The notes: generated by a model not told the origin, from the letters alone. Positions 10,380 to 19,157 are shown, numbered from the stretch's first letter. The stretch: DNA of 64,000 nucleotides from Leyella stercorea (GCF_021531355.1 NZ_JADYTS010000004.1:27971-91970); one strand, 5' to 3'. Translations and numbers: made by a program.

Positions 10380-11834
10380 TTATTGATACTTCTTCCAATT
10401 CTTTGCCTTCTCCGTTAATCGGTACATCTGTTTTGGATGATTAGGCTGTTCTGGATATTTCCGTTCAATACTGCCATCTGCCAGTGCAGGAGCGATATAA
10501 CTATCATGCATTGTTTTGCGTCTGACTATTGAACATAGCTTCATCATCTCAGCAACATCAACGTAATCATCGTTCATTACTGCCACTAACTTTTCTACTT
10601 GGGCGGTACTTGGGCAGTACTTGGGCGGTACTTGGGCGGTACTTAGGCGGTCAAACTCCTTTTCTGTTGTCCACTCCGCCATCAATGTTGCTTTCAAAAT
10701 GAATGCATCAATGTGGAATGATGGAATGGCGCATCCTTTTGTTTCCAGTTCATTGCAGATACGGTCAATACCCTCACCAAACTCCTTGACATACTTGTAT
10801 GCCTTGAGGTATTGGGCTATCTTGGGATTTCGAGAGAAATGAGTGTGGCGAATGTTGTCTGGGCGCACCAATCCTGGTAAATCTCCTGGAGACTCGAAGA
10901 CAACACGGTCGTCGAACATCTTTATCTGAATCTCGGTTCCCTTGATGTTATATGCTCTGTGACAGCAACTATTGACCACCATCTCTTGTATAGCATATTT
11001 TGAGTAGTTGCGACGGGTAACAAAACGCCCGTCTTCTCCAAGGAAAGAGTGCTCACGAACCTGTGTTTCCAGATACTCTATCGTACGGCGTACCTGCTGA
11101 AGGATGGTTCCCCCGAATGTCACGTCCTTGACAACATTCATCTCTGTACCAACCTTTTCCTCTGTACCCTCATAGCGGATGAAGCGAGTGCGGGCACGTG
11201 GGAAGAAACGCTGAGGATTCTTTCCGAAAAGAAGAATGCAAGCTGTACTAACCTTCTGCTGACCATCTTTTTCAGTAACAAAGTCGTTGTTCTCTCTAAG
11301 ATACTCCATGCCAGACTTTCCATAGCCAATGACATTCGTATAGTCACTCACAAGATTCATGTCAACATCATCGATTGTGGCACCATAAACATCTTTGTCT
11401 TCGTAGTAGCGTTCGCCCTTGTCGTAGAGAAGTTGCATACGCTCGTCAAAGTTAAGTTTCTTGCTTTTGTCACCTACACGCATGAAACATTCATCAGCCT
11501 GGTTGGTGTGAAGTTGAACGCTTGCAGGAATATGCATAAGCAAGATGCGGTTCTCTCGACCTTCATAATCGATACATGACAGATATTCGCATCTGACTCT
11601 TACAGACGGATTACAGAAGTCGAAAGGAACTCTAAGCAACTCATTCAGTCGCTCTTCGTTTCCATCAATTCCCTCTATTCTACGAGTTTTGTCAGAAACA
11701 CCAATGGCAAGCACACCACCATCGGCATTAGCCATAGCCACAATGGGTACAGCTAACGCTTTCGGGTCAATCTGTATGCTCTTGCAATCGAATGTCTGAC
11801 ATTCTTTGTGAGCCTGTATTTCTTCTATTGTCAT
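10380..11834 (-). CDS. AlbA_2/Schlafen-type ATP-binding protein with C-terminal winged helix
   Basis: A 484-residue protein of the family often annotated as ATP-binding or RecG-related. The first 120 residues match the AlbA_2/Schlafen domain (start FDCKSI, then IVAMANADGGVLAIGV). Residues about 265-375 are the GHKL-like HATPase_c_4 part (QEMVVNSCCHRAYN, FESPGDLPG, FGEGIDRICNEL). A low-complexity linker at about 395-412 is encoded by 11-bp tandem repeats, and the last 70 residues look like a winged helix. Such proteins occur beside restriction enzymes and are thought to be regulators or accessory defence factors; the exact role is not established. It is the first gene of the AlbA-RMS-GmrSD cluster and has a Bacteroidetes -7 box about 90 bases upstream. 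The repeat makes the length of the last domain potentially variable. Confidence 0.8.
   Translation of the reverse strand: MTIEEIQAHKECQTFDCKSIQIDPKALAVPIVAMANADGGVLAIGVSDKTRRIEGIDGNEERLNELLRVPFDFCNPSVRVRCEYLSCIDYEGRENRILLMHIPASVQLHTNQADECFMRVGDKSKKLNFDERMQLLYDKGERYYEDKDVYGATIDDVDMNLVSDYTNVIGYGKSGMEYLRENNDFVTEKDGQQKVSTACILLFGKNPQRFFPRARTRFIRYEGTEEKVGTEMNVVKDVTFGGTILQQVRRTIEYLETQVREHSFLGEDGRFVTRRNYSKYAIQEMVVNSCCHRAYNIKGTEIQIKMFDDRVVFESPGDLPGLVRPDNIRHTHFSRNPKIAQYLKAYKYVKEFGEGIDRICNELETKGCAIPSFHIDAFILKATLMAEWTTEKEFDRLSTAQVPPKYCPSTAQVEKLVAVMNDDYVDVAEMMKLCSIVRRKTMHDSYIAPALADGSIERKYPEQPNHPKQMYRLTEKAKNWKKYQ
10597..10651. repeat. Five 11-bp tandem repeats inside the AlbA-type gene
   Basis: On the plus strand the unit is ACTTGGGCGGT at 10597, 10608 (one change), 10619, 10630 and 10641 (one change). 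The unit length is not a multiple of three, so gain or loss of one copy shifts the reading frame. The array itself is open in all frames, but the sequence just after it on the coding strand meets a stop at once in one alternative frame and after about ten codons in the other. Confidence 0.95.
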
Positions 11835-11923
11835 ATTCTATAGATTATTCTTCTTACTGTTCTGCGCCGATTTTGCTCAACGCTTACCCTCCATAATGAT
11901 ACATTATTAATAATAGATAAATG

Positions 11924-11931
11924 CAAAAATA
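11924..11931 (-). promoter_or_regulatory. Putative -7 box for the AlbA-RMS-GmrSD cluster
   Basis: CAAAAATA on the plus strand reads TATTTTTG on the coding strand, matching the Bacteroidetes TAnnTTTG box. A TTG lies about 22 bases further upstream. The rest of the roughly 330-base divergent spacer (11835-12165) is AT-rich and holds the opposing promoter. Confidence 0.45.
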
Positions 11932-12075
11932 CGAAAAGATATTGTAAAATGTGCAAGATTATCTCCAAAGAGTATACATTAATTTGTTTTTCCCACTTTT
12001 GGCAGTTATTGGGAAATTATAAATTTAGCCAACGACTAAAATATAAATAATATGACTGCTTGCAAAAAAATGTAG

Positions 12076-12083
12076 TAACTTTG
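12076..12083 (+). promoter_or_regulatory. Putative -7 box for the AraJ-type exporter gene
   Basis: TAACTTTG matches the Bacteroidetes -7 consensus. A TTG is present upstream at 12060 but closer than usual, so only the -7 element is convincing. Confidence 0.45.
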
Positions 12084-12165
12084 CACTCACTTAATCTTTA
12101 ATAAGGTGGAAGCACACAGCCACCAATAATTGTTTTTAGGATATTATCATACACACACACGCAAA

Positions 12166-13305
12166 ATGAAAAAAGGACTTTTTGCCCTTGCCTTAGGTAC
12201 ATTCACATTGGGCATGACTGAATTTATTATTGAAGGTATTCTTACCGATGTTGCTCACGACATGAACGTCTCTATTCCACAAGTGGGACATCTCATTTCG
12301 ATTTATGCTTTGGGCGTATGTGCAGGAGCCTTCTCGTTGATACTGATGCATAAGTATCGACCTAAGAATATATTAATGTTCCTCACCTCGCTTATCACCA
12401 TTGGTGCAGTCATAGCATCTATAGCTCCAAGCTTCTGGCTGTTGCTCTGTGCCAGATTCATTCAAGGTCTGCCTCATGGAGCCTACTTCGGAACGGGTGC
12501 CATTGTTGCAGTCAAGATTGCCAAAGAGGGCAAGGGTACAAGTGCGGTTGCTATGATGTGTGCCGGTATGCCCTTTGCCAATTTGATGGGCGTGCCATTG
12601 GGAACATTCTTGAGTCATAACATTTCATGGCGAGTACCATTTATGATGTCTATAGTGTTGGGACTCACCACTCTCTATATGATATATCGTTGGGTGCCCA
12701 ATGTGGCAGCCCTTGCCAACAATGGAATGAAAGCGCAGTTTCGTTTCTTGCGCAATCTTGCTCCATGGCTAATCATCTTTGCCACATTCTTGGGTAGTGC
12801 CGGCATGCTTTGTTGGTTTAGCTATATATCCCCATTGCTCCAGATGGAAGGAGGATTCAGTGCCTCAAGCATATCGCTTCTGATGATTCTTGCAGGATTG
12901 GGCATGGTGGTAGGCAATCTTAGTAGTGGTCCGTTGGCTGACAGATTCAAGCCAGGACGCATCACCAGTTGCTATCTTCTGACTTCAGCCATATCCCTGT
13001 TGCTCACCTTCTTCTTCTCCGCCACTCCATGGGCAGTAGCCTTATTGATGTTCTGCACCTGCATCTGTCTATTTGGTGTCGGTTCGCCTGAGCAATATCT
13101 TATAGTGAAACATTCCGAAGGAGGCGAGATGCTTGGTGGCTGCTGCATTCAGGCTGCATTCAATTCGGGCAATGCACTTGGTGCTTTGCTTGGTGGTATC
13201 CCCGTGTCTTTGAACTTAGGTTTCAACTATCCAGCCCTTATCGGCGTGCCATTGGTATTGGCAGGTGCCATCTGTCTGTGGATGTTCCACAAAAAGTACG
13301 AATAG
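12166..13305 (+). CDS. MFS transporter, AraJ-type sugar/drug efflux family
   Basis: A 379-residue, 12-helix major facilitator protein. The start is taken at ATG 12166 (MKKGLFALALGTF) rather than the TTG at 12130, because the first helix then begins directly after the basic start as in relatives. The sequence LGMTEFIIEGIL in helix 1, the RFIQGLPHGAYFG motif after helix 4 and the GNxxSGPLADRF loop between helices 6 and 7 place it with AraJ/YdhP/NepI-type exporters. It would export small compounds by proton antiport across the inner membrane; the substrate is unknown. It stands alone, divergent from the restriction cluster. Confidence 0.85.
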   Translation: MKKGLFALALGTFTLGMTEFIIEGILTDVAHDMNVSIPQVGHLISIYALGVCAGAFSLILMHKYRPKNILMFLTSLITIGAVIASIAPSFWLLLCARFIQGLPHGAYFGTGAIVAVKIAKEGKGTSAVAMMCAGMPFANLMGVPLGTFLSHNISWRVPFMMSIVLGLTTLYMIYRWVPNVAALANNGMKAQFRFLRNLAPWLIIFATFLGSAGMLCWFSYISPLLQMEGGFSASSISLLMILAGLGMVVGNLSSGPLADRFKPGRITSCYLLTSAISLLLTFFFSATPWAVALLMFCTCICLFGVGSPEQYLIVKHSEGGEMLGGCCIQAAFNSGNALGALLGGIPVSLNLGFNYPALIGVPLVLAGAICLWMFHKKYE

Positions 13306-13416
13306 AGACAAATATCGTACAAGCAGTAAAAAAGTGTTACAAAATAAAAATCGATTCTAGAGATTTCGGATGGCGTTTTTAGTGGTTTTGATGGTGCCAT
13401 CTTCGTGTTTTTTTTC

Positions 13417-13531
13417 AATAAGGGCTTTGTTGCACTTCAAAAGGACTACTTTTGGAGTGCAACGAAGCCCTTATTGCATTGCAAAACGACTACAGTTGCA
13501 ATGCAATAGTTGTCCTTTTGAAATCAAAAGG
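13417..13531. repeat. Cluster of three adjacent hairpins in a gene-free stretch
   Basis: The first is a 27-bp stem (13417-13443 with 13449-13475) with only two G-T mismatches and a 5-base loop. The second pairs TTGCATTGCAA (13474-13484) with TTGCAATGCAA (13496-13506). The third pairs CCTTTTG (13514) with CAAAAGG (13525) and is followed by a T-run. The first may end the exporter transcript, but three in series looks like a REP-type dispersed element. Confidence 0.75.
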
Positions 13532-13612
13532 AGCATTTTTGTGGGGAGAGACATTGCACACTTGCACCGCTACATTACTTAACTGTCTGTATCTGAGTGA
13601 TATATCGCTGCA

Positions 13613-13676
13613 CGCTCAAAACTCGCGAATTTCGCATCAAAGATTTCTTTGTGCGTTCAGTTCGCAGTTTTGAGCG
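13613..13676. repeat. Inverted repeat in the spacer before the ATPase_like gene
   Basis: CGCTCAAAACTcGCGAA (13613-13629) is complementary to TTCGCAGTTTTGAGCG (13661-13676) apart from one unpaired base, with a 31-base loop. The remainder of 13306-13847 shows no gene. Confidence 0.7.
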
Positions 13677-13793
13677 GTTAGAAATGCAAATATAGGAGCG
13701 AAGCGCTGCTCGCTCCGGTTGATAAGGTGAGGTGTTGAGGTGGTGTAGTTTGTTTGTATGCCCCCGTATGGACACTACTTTTTAACTAATAAG

Positions 13794-13825
13794 TTTGGCG
13801 GTTCCGATAATTCGGCGTATCTTTA
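13794..13825 (+). promoter_or_regulatory. Putative promoter of the ATPase_like gene
   Basis: TTTG at 13794, 20 bases, then TATCTTTA at 13818, one base from the Bacteroidetes consensus, 23 bases before the start codon. An AGGAG lies between it and the start. Confidence 0.55.
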
Positions 13826-13847
13826 CAAAAAATAGGAGAATCGAGAT

Positions 13848-15029
13848 ATGACAGACATCAATAATAGGAAACTACCTGCTGGTATTCAGTCGTTTAAAAC
13901 AATCAGAGAAGAAGACTATCTCTATGTTGACAAAAGCGACATTGTTTGGAAATTGGTGAACAACGGCAAAAAATACAGTTACTTGAGCCGTCCTCGCCGA
14001 TTCGGCAAGTCGGTGCTTGTTGACACATTACAGACATATCTTGAAGGAAGAAAAGACTTGTTTGATGGGCTGAAAATCATGCAACTGGAAAAAGACTGGA
14101 AACAGTATCCTGTGATTCGTCTTGACATGAGCTGTGGTGGTGCTAATGCCGAGACTATACGCTCATATCTTGATATCCGATTTGGTGAATACGAAGAGTT
14201 GTACGGCATCACTCCAAAAACAACCGCTATGCTTGCCGACAGATTTGATGGTATCATCAAAACAGCATACAAGAAGACAGGATTGAAGGTTGCCATACTT
14301 GTTGACGAATACGATTCTCCATTACAACACTCATGGCACACCCCTGAACATGAAGCATGTACTGAAGTGTACCGCGAGGTGTTTGCTATACTAAAAGCCG
14401 ATGATGAGTACGAAAAAATAGTCTTCATAACGGGTATCACCAAGTTTACACAAATATCACTATTCTCGGTTCTTAACAATCTCACAAATATAAGTTTCCT
14501 GCCTGAATATGCAGCAATATGCGGAATAACCGAACAAGAGATTGCCGAAAATTTCAAGCCAGAATTGGCGAGGATGGCAGAGGTGAACGGATGGACATTA
14601 CAAGAAACTCATGACAAACTGAAAAATTATTACGATGGCTATCATTTCAGTCGTCGTAACATGATAGACATATACAATCCATTCAGCCTCATCAATGCTC
14701 TCGACACTCAGGAACTTGGCAATTTCTGGGCTGCCTCTGGAGCCACATCTATGATTGCAAAGTTTGTTGACAATATCGAACTACGCCTTAGCCTTTTTGA
14801 GAATTGTCCTATCATGCGTAACATATTAGAGTTGTCGGACGTTACTGGGGGCGGTGCCGAGTTGTTTCTTTATCAGTCGGGGTATCTTACGATAAAGAAA
14901 AGTGATGAGTTTGGCTACATATTAGGATTTCCCAATGAAGAAGTGAAGCAAGCGCTGTATGAAATGGTTCTGCCCGCTCTCACTATGCGGGCTGAAAGCG
15001 ACATCCAAACATTGCAGTCATGCGTGTAA
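13848..15029 (+). CDS. AAA-ATPase_like protein, C-terminally truncated
   Basis: A 393-residue member of the large Bacteroidales family with an AAA-ATPase_like N-terminal part (PF09820 type): conserved LPAGIQSFKTIREEDYLYVDK start, degenerate Walker A RPRRFGKS at about residues 47-54 and Walker B-like LVDEYDSPL. Full members run to roughly 510-580 residues and end in a PD-(D/E)XK nuclease-like domain (DUF1703). Here the frame stops shortly after YLTIKK and PNEEVKQALYEMVLP, so the nuclease-like domain is absent. The protein is either a truncated pseudogene product or a short variant. Function of the family is not established; many copies per genome are typical. A strong terminator lies 42 bases after the stop. 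Confidence 0.8.
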   Translation: MTDINNRKLPAGIQSFKTIREEDYLYVDKSDIVWKLVNNGKKYSYLSRPRRFGKSVLVDTLQTYLEGRKDLFDGLKIMQLEKDWKQYPVIRLDMSCGGANAETIRSYLDIRFGEYEELYGITPKTTAMLADRFDGIIKTAYKKTGLKVAILVDEYDSPLQHSWHTPEHEACTEVYREVFAILKADDEYEKIVFITGITKFTQISLFSVLNNLTNISFLPEYAAICGITEQEIAENFKPELARMAEVNGWTLQETHDKLKNYYDGYHFSRRNMIDIYNPFSLINALDTQELGNFWAASGATSMIAKFVDNIELRLSLFENCPIMRNILELSDVTGGGAELFLYQSGYLTIKKSDEFGYILGFPNEEVKQALYEMVLPALTMRAESDIQTLQSCV

Positions 15030-15070
15030 ACAATTCAAGCTAACAGACTCAAATCGGTGTTTTTTATATA

Positions 15071-15114
15071 AAAAATATAGCCCACCGCTGAATCAGACGG
15101 TGGGCTATATTTTT
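15071..15114. terminator. Bidirectional terminator
   Basis: A perfect 17-bp stem (AAAAATATAGCCCACCG with CGGTGGGCTATATTTTT) with a 10-base loop, with A- and T-runs at both ends, between convergent genes. Confidence 0.85.
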
Positions 15115-17336
15115 TAATTTTTATCGTGCAGTTTCTTCGATGTCATTTTGTATACCAATGTACCGCCATTCATAATGGCAGCGTGGTCGATATAGTTCTT
15201 CGAGAGCTTCTTGCCGTTGAGCGTGATGTTTGCAACATATTTGTTTGTCTCAGAGAGTCCGTCGGCTATGACAGTGAAGGTCTTGCCGTTAAGCAAGTGA
15301 ACGGTTATCTTCTTCATCTGCGGAGCGCCGAACACGTATTGACCGCTCACTGGGTTGACAGGATAGAATCCCATAGCCGAGAGCATGTACCATGCCGACA
15401 TCTGACCGCAGTCGTCGTTGCCGCAAAGACCGTCTACTGTAGGACGATACTGAGTGTCGAATATCTCGCGTATCAACTCCTGAGTGCGTGAGGGTCGACC
15501 TGCCAAAGCATACAGGTAAGCCACATGGTGGCTCGGCTCGTTGCCGTGGGCATACTGGCCGATAAGACCCGTAACGTCCGACAGTTTGCTGTCAAGTTTC
15601 AGTGTGAAGAACTGGTCGAGCTTCTTGAGGAACGGTTTCGGTCCGCCAAACAGCTTGATGAGTCCCGGTATGTCGTGCTGCACCTGCCATGTATATTGCC
15701 ATGCGTTGCCTTCGGTGTAATCGCCGCCAATGCTTTCGGCATGAGCGAGGTCGCTCGGGTTGAACGGTGTCTTCCATGTTCCGTCTGAAAGGCGCGGACG
15801 CATAAACTGTGTCGACTTGTCGAAGAGGTTCTTGTAGAACTGTGAACGGCGAGCAAAGTATTGCTCATCCTGCTTCTTGCCCATAAGGCGTGCCATGTCG
15901 TATGCGCAATAGTCGTCGTACATCGACTCCAATGACGATGATACCGACTCCGACTCGGTAAGGTCGGTGGGCAGATAGCCGTATTTCATATAGTTCTCCC
16001 AATTGCTCTTGAGCTTGTGCGAAACGGTCTGGGTCTTCTTGATGGCTTGGAAAGCACGCTCGGCATCAAATCCACGGAAGCCCTTATGGTAAGCTTCGGC
16101 AACAATAGACACTGCGTGGTTGCCAATCATGCAATAGTTCTCCTTGCCCCACAATCCCCAAATAGGAAGGAATCCCTGCACCTCAGCCTGCTCAACGAGC
16201 GAGTTGACCATACCGTCGACGCGGTCGGGCATCACTATTGTATAGAAAGGATGAGCAGCGCGATAGGTGTCCCAGCATGAGAAGGTGGAGTAGAACTTGC
16301 CACCCTCGGCCTTAACGATTTTGTCGTCGGCGTTGCGATACATGCCGTCGACATCGGCTATCTGGTTAGGCTGTATCAATGCGTGATAGAACGAAGTGTA
16401 GTAGTTCTGCTTCTGTTCCTCGGTACCGTCAATGTCAATGCGCTTCAAGTAGGCGTTCCAGTCGTCGTGGGCAGCAGTCTTTATGGCAGCAAAGTCCCAA
16501 CCCGGCAATTCTGCCTGCAGATTCTTCTTGGCTCCGTCGATGCTTGTGGTAGACATGGCTATCTTCATGAGCAGCTGTTCGCCCTGGTCGATGCCGTCGA
16601 ATGTAGCCACGATGCGTTCGCCCTTCTCCGTATCGGCAGCCTTGGCAAGTGTGATGTGGCTTGCAACGGGGCGGTTGAACTTGATTACGAAGAAGTAGTC
16701 TTGCTCTACCCATACGGTATTCTGCACATGTCCTACAAGAGTGTTGGCGTCTTCCCATTTGGTTTCGCACAGATTCACCTGCGAGTGATACTGCTTGTCG
16801 TTCCATGCCGGACCGTGTTGCAGGTCGATAAGCACAGATGTGGAGTCGGCTGAGTCGTAGGTGTAGCGATGAAAAGCAATATGCGGTGTGGCGGTAAGTT
16901 CAGCCTTCACCTTGGCATCAGAAAGATATACCGAGTAATAACCCGGTGTGGCAAACTCCTGTGTCTTCACATAATGCGAGCGGTACTGGTCCCACTGTCG
17001 TGTACGGCTGCCAGTAGACGGCATAACGAGAATGTCGCCAAGATCCATACATCCGGTTCCGTTGAGATGGTCTTGTGTGAAACCCCATATCAGCGAGTCG
17101 CTGTATACATACTCGGCACAGTAGCGCCATCCCACACCGCCGGTTACGGGGCTGGTCTGTATCATTCCGAAAGGTCGGCATGCTCCGGGGAACGTGTGTC
17201 CGTTGTCGGCATTGCCCACGAATGGGTTGACATACTTGGTGTAGTCAGTCTGTTTGTCGGCAGCATGCATGCCGGTCGATAACAGGCACAATGCAGCAAT
17301 AGGCAGACTGAATAATAACCCTTTTGTTTTGTTCAT
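15114..17336 (-). CDS. Glycoside hydrolase family 92 alpha-mannosidase
   Basis: A 740-residue secreted enzyme; the first 25 residues are a signal peptide (ALCLLSTGMHAA). The mature start YVNPFVGNADNGHTFPGA and the following GWRYCAEY and GFTQDHLNGTG are hallmark GH92 sequences, as is the C-terminal GNDDCGQMSAWYMLSAMGFYPV. GH92 enzymes are calcium-dependent exo-alpha-mannosidases (mostly alpha-1,2) that trim N-glycans or yeast mannan in the periplasm or at the surface. The length is normal. It stands alone on the minus strand, with no SusC/SusD pair nearby, so it is not part of a visible polysaccharide utilisation locus. Confidence 0.93.
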   Translation of the reverse strand: MNKTKGLLFSLPIAALCLLSTGMHAADKQTDYTKYVNPFVGNADNGHTFPGACRPFGMIQTSPVTGGVGWRYCAEYVYSDSLIWGFTQDHLNGTGCMDLGDILVMPSTGSRTRQWDQYRSHYVKTQEFATPGYYSVYLSDAKVKAELTATPHIAFHRYTYDSADSTSVLIDLQHGPAWNDKQYHSQVNLCETKWEDANTLVGHVQNTVWVEQDYFFVIKFNRPVASHITLAKAADTEKGERIVATFDGIDQGEQLLMKIAMSTTSIDGAKKNLQAELPGWDFAAIKTAAHDDWNAYLKRIDIDGTEEQKQNYYTSFYHALIQPNQIADVDGMYRNADDKIVKAEGGKFYSTFSCWDTYRAAHPFYTIVMPDRVDGMVNSLVEQAEVQGFLPIWGLWGKENYCMIGNHAVSIVAEAYHKGFRGFDAERAFQAIKKTQTVSHKLKSNWENYMKYGYLPTDLTESESVSSSLESMYDDYCAYDMARLMGKKQDEQYFARRSQFYKNLFDKSTQFMRPRLSDGTWKTPFNPSDLAHAESIGGDYTEGNAWQYTWQVQHDIPGLIKLFGGPKPFLKKLDQFFTLKLDSKLSDVTGLIGQYAHGNEPSHHVAYLYALAGRPSRTQELIREIFDTQYRPTVDGLCGNDDCGQMSAWYMLSAMGFYPVNPVSGQYVFGAPQMKKITVHLLNGKTFTVIADGLSETNKYVANITLNGKKLSKNYIDHAAIMNGGTLVYKMTSKKLHDKN

Positions 17337-17386
17337 TGTTTATGATTTATTTAATATAGTTTTTATTTAGGTTGAATGTGATGATG

Positions 17387-17394
17387 CAAAGTTA
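17387..17394 (-). promoter_or_regulatory. Putative -7 box of the GH92 gene
   Basis: CAAAGTTA reads TAACTTTG on the coding strand, 50 bases before the start codon. No clear -33 element. Confidence 0.5.
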
Positions 17395-17420
17395 GTGTTT
17401 TTTGCTGAAATGACATAAAA

Positions 17421-17450
17421 ATAGGGTATGCCATTTGTGGCATACCCTAT
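17421..17450 (-). terminator. Terminator after the PAP2 gene
   Basis: ATAGGGTATGCCA pairs perfectly with TGGCATACCCTAT over a 4-base loop, immediately downstream of the minus-strand phosphatase gene and followed in that direction by a T-run. Confidence 0.8.
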
Positions 17451-17472
17451 CATAATTTTATATAATAAAGTT

Positions 17473-18081
17473 TTAAATTCTTTGTGCTCTTAGCATCGGA
17501 TTGAACATTGCGAAGCGCGTATGGATGTATTTGAACAACATATACATAAGGTATCCTACACACATTCCTGTAATGGCTCCGCACACCACGTCGCCCAGAT
17601 AGTGCACGCCAAGGTATATGCGCGAGTAGCTTACTATCAGAGCGAGTGAGAAGATGAATATTGTGAAGTAGCGTTTCTTTATGATCTTCGAGCCGAATAC
17701 AGCAGCTCCGAATGCGTTGGCAGCATGGCTTGACATAAATCCGTATGGTCCGCCATGATAGTTGTTGACATAGTGCAGCAAATCGGCTATCTGCAAACTG
17801 TGCGACGGACGCAAACGTGCTATCCATGGCTTGAACAGTGATGAAGCAATCTGGTCGCACATTGCTATCGTGATGGCGAGTGTAATCACAGCCAGGACTG
17901 TCATTCGCCAGTTGCGGTTGTTGTTTTTGAAGATACAATAGATAAAAAACAAAGCCACAGGCACCCAAATCAGGCGCGACGAAAAAGTCCAAAATGTATT
18001 ATCTGCAATGCTACCCATGTCATTGTTGAGATACACAGTAGCCGACTTGTCGACCGAATCGATAGTTTGAATGATGTCCAT
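17473..18081 (-). CDS. PAP2-family membrane phosphatase
   Basis: A 202-residue protein with about five membrane helices and all three motifs of the type 2 phosphatidic acid phosphatase family: KPWIARLRP (motif 1), SSHAAN (motif 2, PSGH-like with Ser-Ser) and SRIYLGVHYLGD (motif 3 with catalytic His). It should remove phosphate from a lipid such as undecaprenyl pyrophosphate, phosphatidate or a lipid A precursor at the outer face of the inner membrane; which one cannot be told. It is transcribed alone, with its own hairpin terminator and a likely promoter just upstream. Confidence 0.88.
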   Translation of the reverse strand: MDIIQTIDSVDKSATVYLNNDMGSIADNTFWTFSSRLIWVPVALFFIYCIFKNNNRNWRMTVLAVITLAITIAMCDQIASSLFKPWIARLRPSHSLQIADLLHYVNNYHGGPYGFMSSHAANAFGAAVFGSKIIKKRYFTIFIFSLALIVSYSRIYLGVHYLGDVVCGAITGMCVGYLMYMLFKYIHTRFAMFNPMLRAQRI

Positions 18082-18119
18082 ATTTGCGCAAAAAAAGTTC
18101 TATAGGTTCTTTTCGGGCG

Positions 18120-18127
18120 CAAAGGTA
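18120..18127 (-). promoter_or_regulatory. Putative -7 box of the PAP2 gene
   Basis: CAAAGGTA reads TACCTTTG on the coding strand, 38 bases before the start. Confidence 0.45.
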
Positions 18128-18198
18128 TAACATTTTTCGTGAAATGTGTATGTTCTCGGAAGTGATTTTTGCTTTTACGGGAGCATTTTTCATTATTT

Positions 18199-19056
18199 TT
18201 AGAATAAATAATCATCCTTGTGCTCAATACAGAACTTTTCGCCCAGTGCAAAGCCCTCTTCATAGAGTCGTTCGAGTTTGGCGGTGTCCTTCTCCATGCG
18301 GGTCACCTCCATCGGACGTTCGGGGCGGATGCAAATCACTTTGCCCTCATCCTCAAGCTGTTCCACCATTTCCAGTTGCTGGCGGTAAGCCTCAATACGT
18401 CGGCTCAGCGCCACGCGTAGACGTGGATATTTCTTATATATAAAATGTGGAATCTTATGGTCGTGTCCTGAAGGGCGATAACCACGGTTGCGTGTCAGTA
18501 CAAGTATGTTTTTGGGGTGTCCAGTTTCTATGGCGCGCATTACGGGTATTGAGTCTACTATGCCACCGTCGAGCATAGGTGTTCCGTCTATGTTGACTAT
18601 CTTGCTGACATAGGGTAGCGAACTTGATGCACGTACTACGTCAAGCAATCGTTGGCGGTCGCTATGTTCCTGAAGATATTCGGCGCGACCCGTAAGGCAG
18701 TTGGTGGTGACCATTTCGAATGTGGCGTCGCTGCCAAAGAATGTGTCATAGTCGTAGGGGATGTACTCGTTAGGGAATTTGTCGTACAGCAGTTTTGTGT
18801 CTAAAATACATCCATGTGTTACAAGATGCCTTATGCCGATATAGTCGTAGCGCGCCAGATAGTCGATGTTCGACACACGGGCGCGTCGCGGCTGGTGGCT
18901 CATATACGACAGGCCGTTGCAAGCGCCAGCCGATACCGCCACCACATATTTGAAGTAAAGGTTGTGTTTCATAAAGCCGTCGAGCACTCCGCTTGTGAAG
19001 ACTCCACGCATGCCTCCGCCCTCGAGCACCAGTCCTGTATTACTGTCAATAGTCAT
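18199..19056 (-). CDS. Patatin-like phospholipase, YjjU type
   Basis: A 285-residue patatin-fold serine hydrolase. The oxyanion motif GGGMRG is at about residues 13-18, the nucleophile elbow AVSAGAC (GxSxG) at about 39-45 and the catalytic Asp in LDGGIVDSIP. The C-terminal part resembles YjjU of enteric bacteria. It lacks a signal peptide, so it is probably cytoplasmic and cleaves an acyl ester of a phospholipid or other lipid; the true substrate is unknown. The gene is divergent from the aminopeptidase P gene and both have their own promoter. Confidence 0.87.
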   Translation of the reverse strand: MTIDSNTGLVLEGGGMRGVFTSGVLDGFMKHNLYFKYVVAVSAGACNGLSYMSHQPRRARVSNIDYLARYDYIGIRHLVTHGCILDTKLLYDKFPNEYIPYDYDTFFGSDATFEMVTTNCLTGRAEYLQEHSDRQRLLDVVRASSSLPYVSKIVNIDGTPMLDGGIVDSIPVMRAIETGHPKNILVLTRNRGYRPSGHDHKIPHFIYKKYPRLRVALSRRIEAYRQQLEMVEQLEDEGKVICIRPERPMEVTRMEKDTAKLERLYEEGFALGEKFCIEHKDDYLF

Positions 19057-19090
19057 AATCTCTCTCCCTTTAGTTGATGTTTTTCGGCTG

Positions 19091-19098
19091 CAAAAGTA
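19091..19098 (-). promoter_or_regulatory. Putative -7 box of the patatin gene
   Basis: CAAAAGTA reads TACTTTTG on the coding strand, with a TTG 20 bases upstream of it on that strand. Confidence 0.55.
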
Positions 19099-19157
19099 GT
19101 CATTTTATGTCATATTGCCAATTCATCTCATAATAAAACATAAAATGCCAGTTGCAT

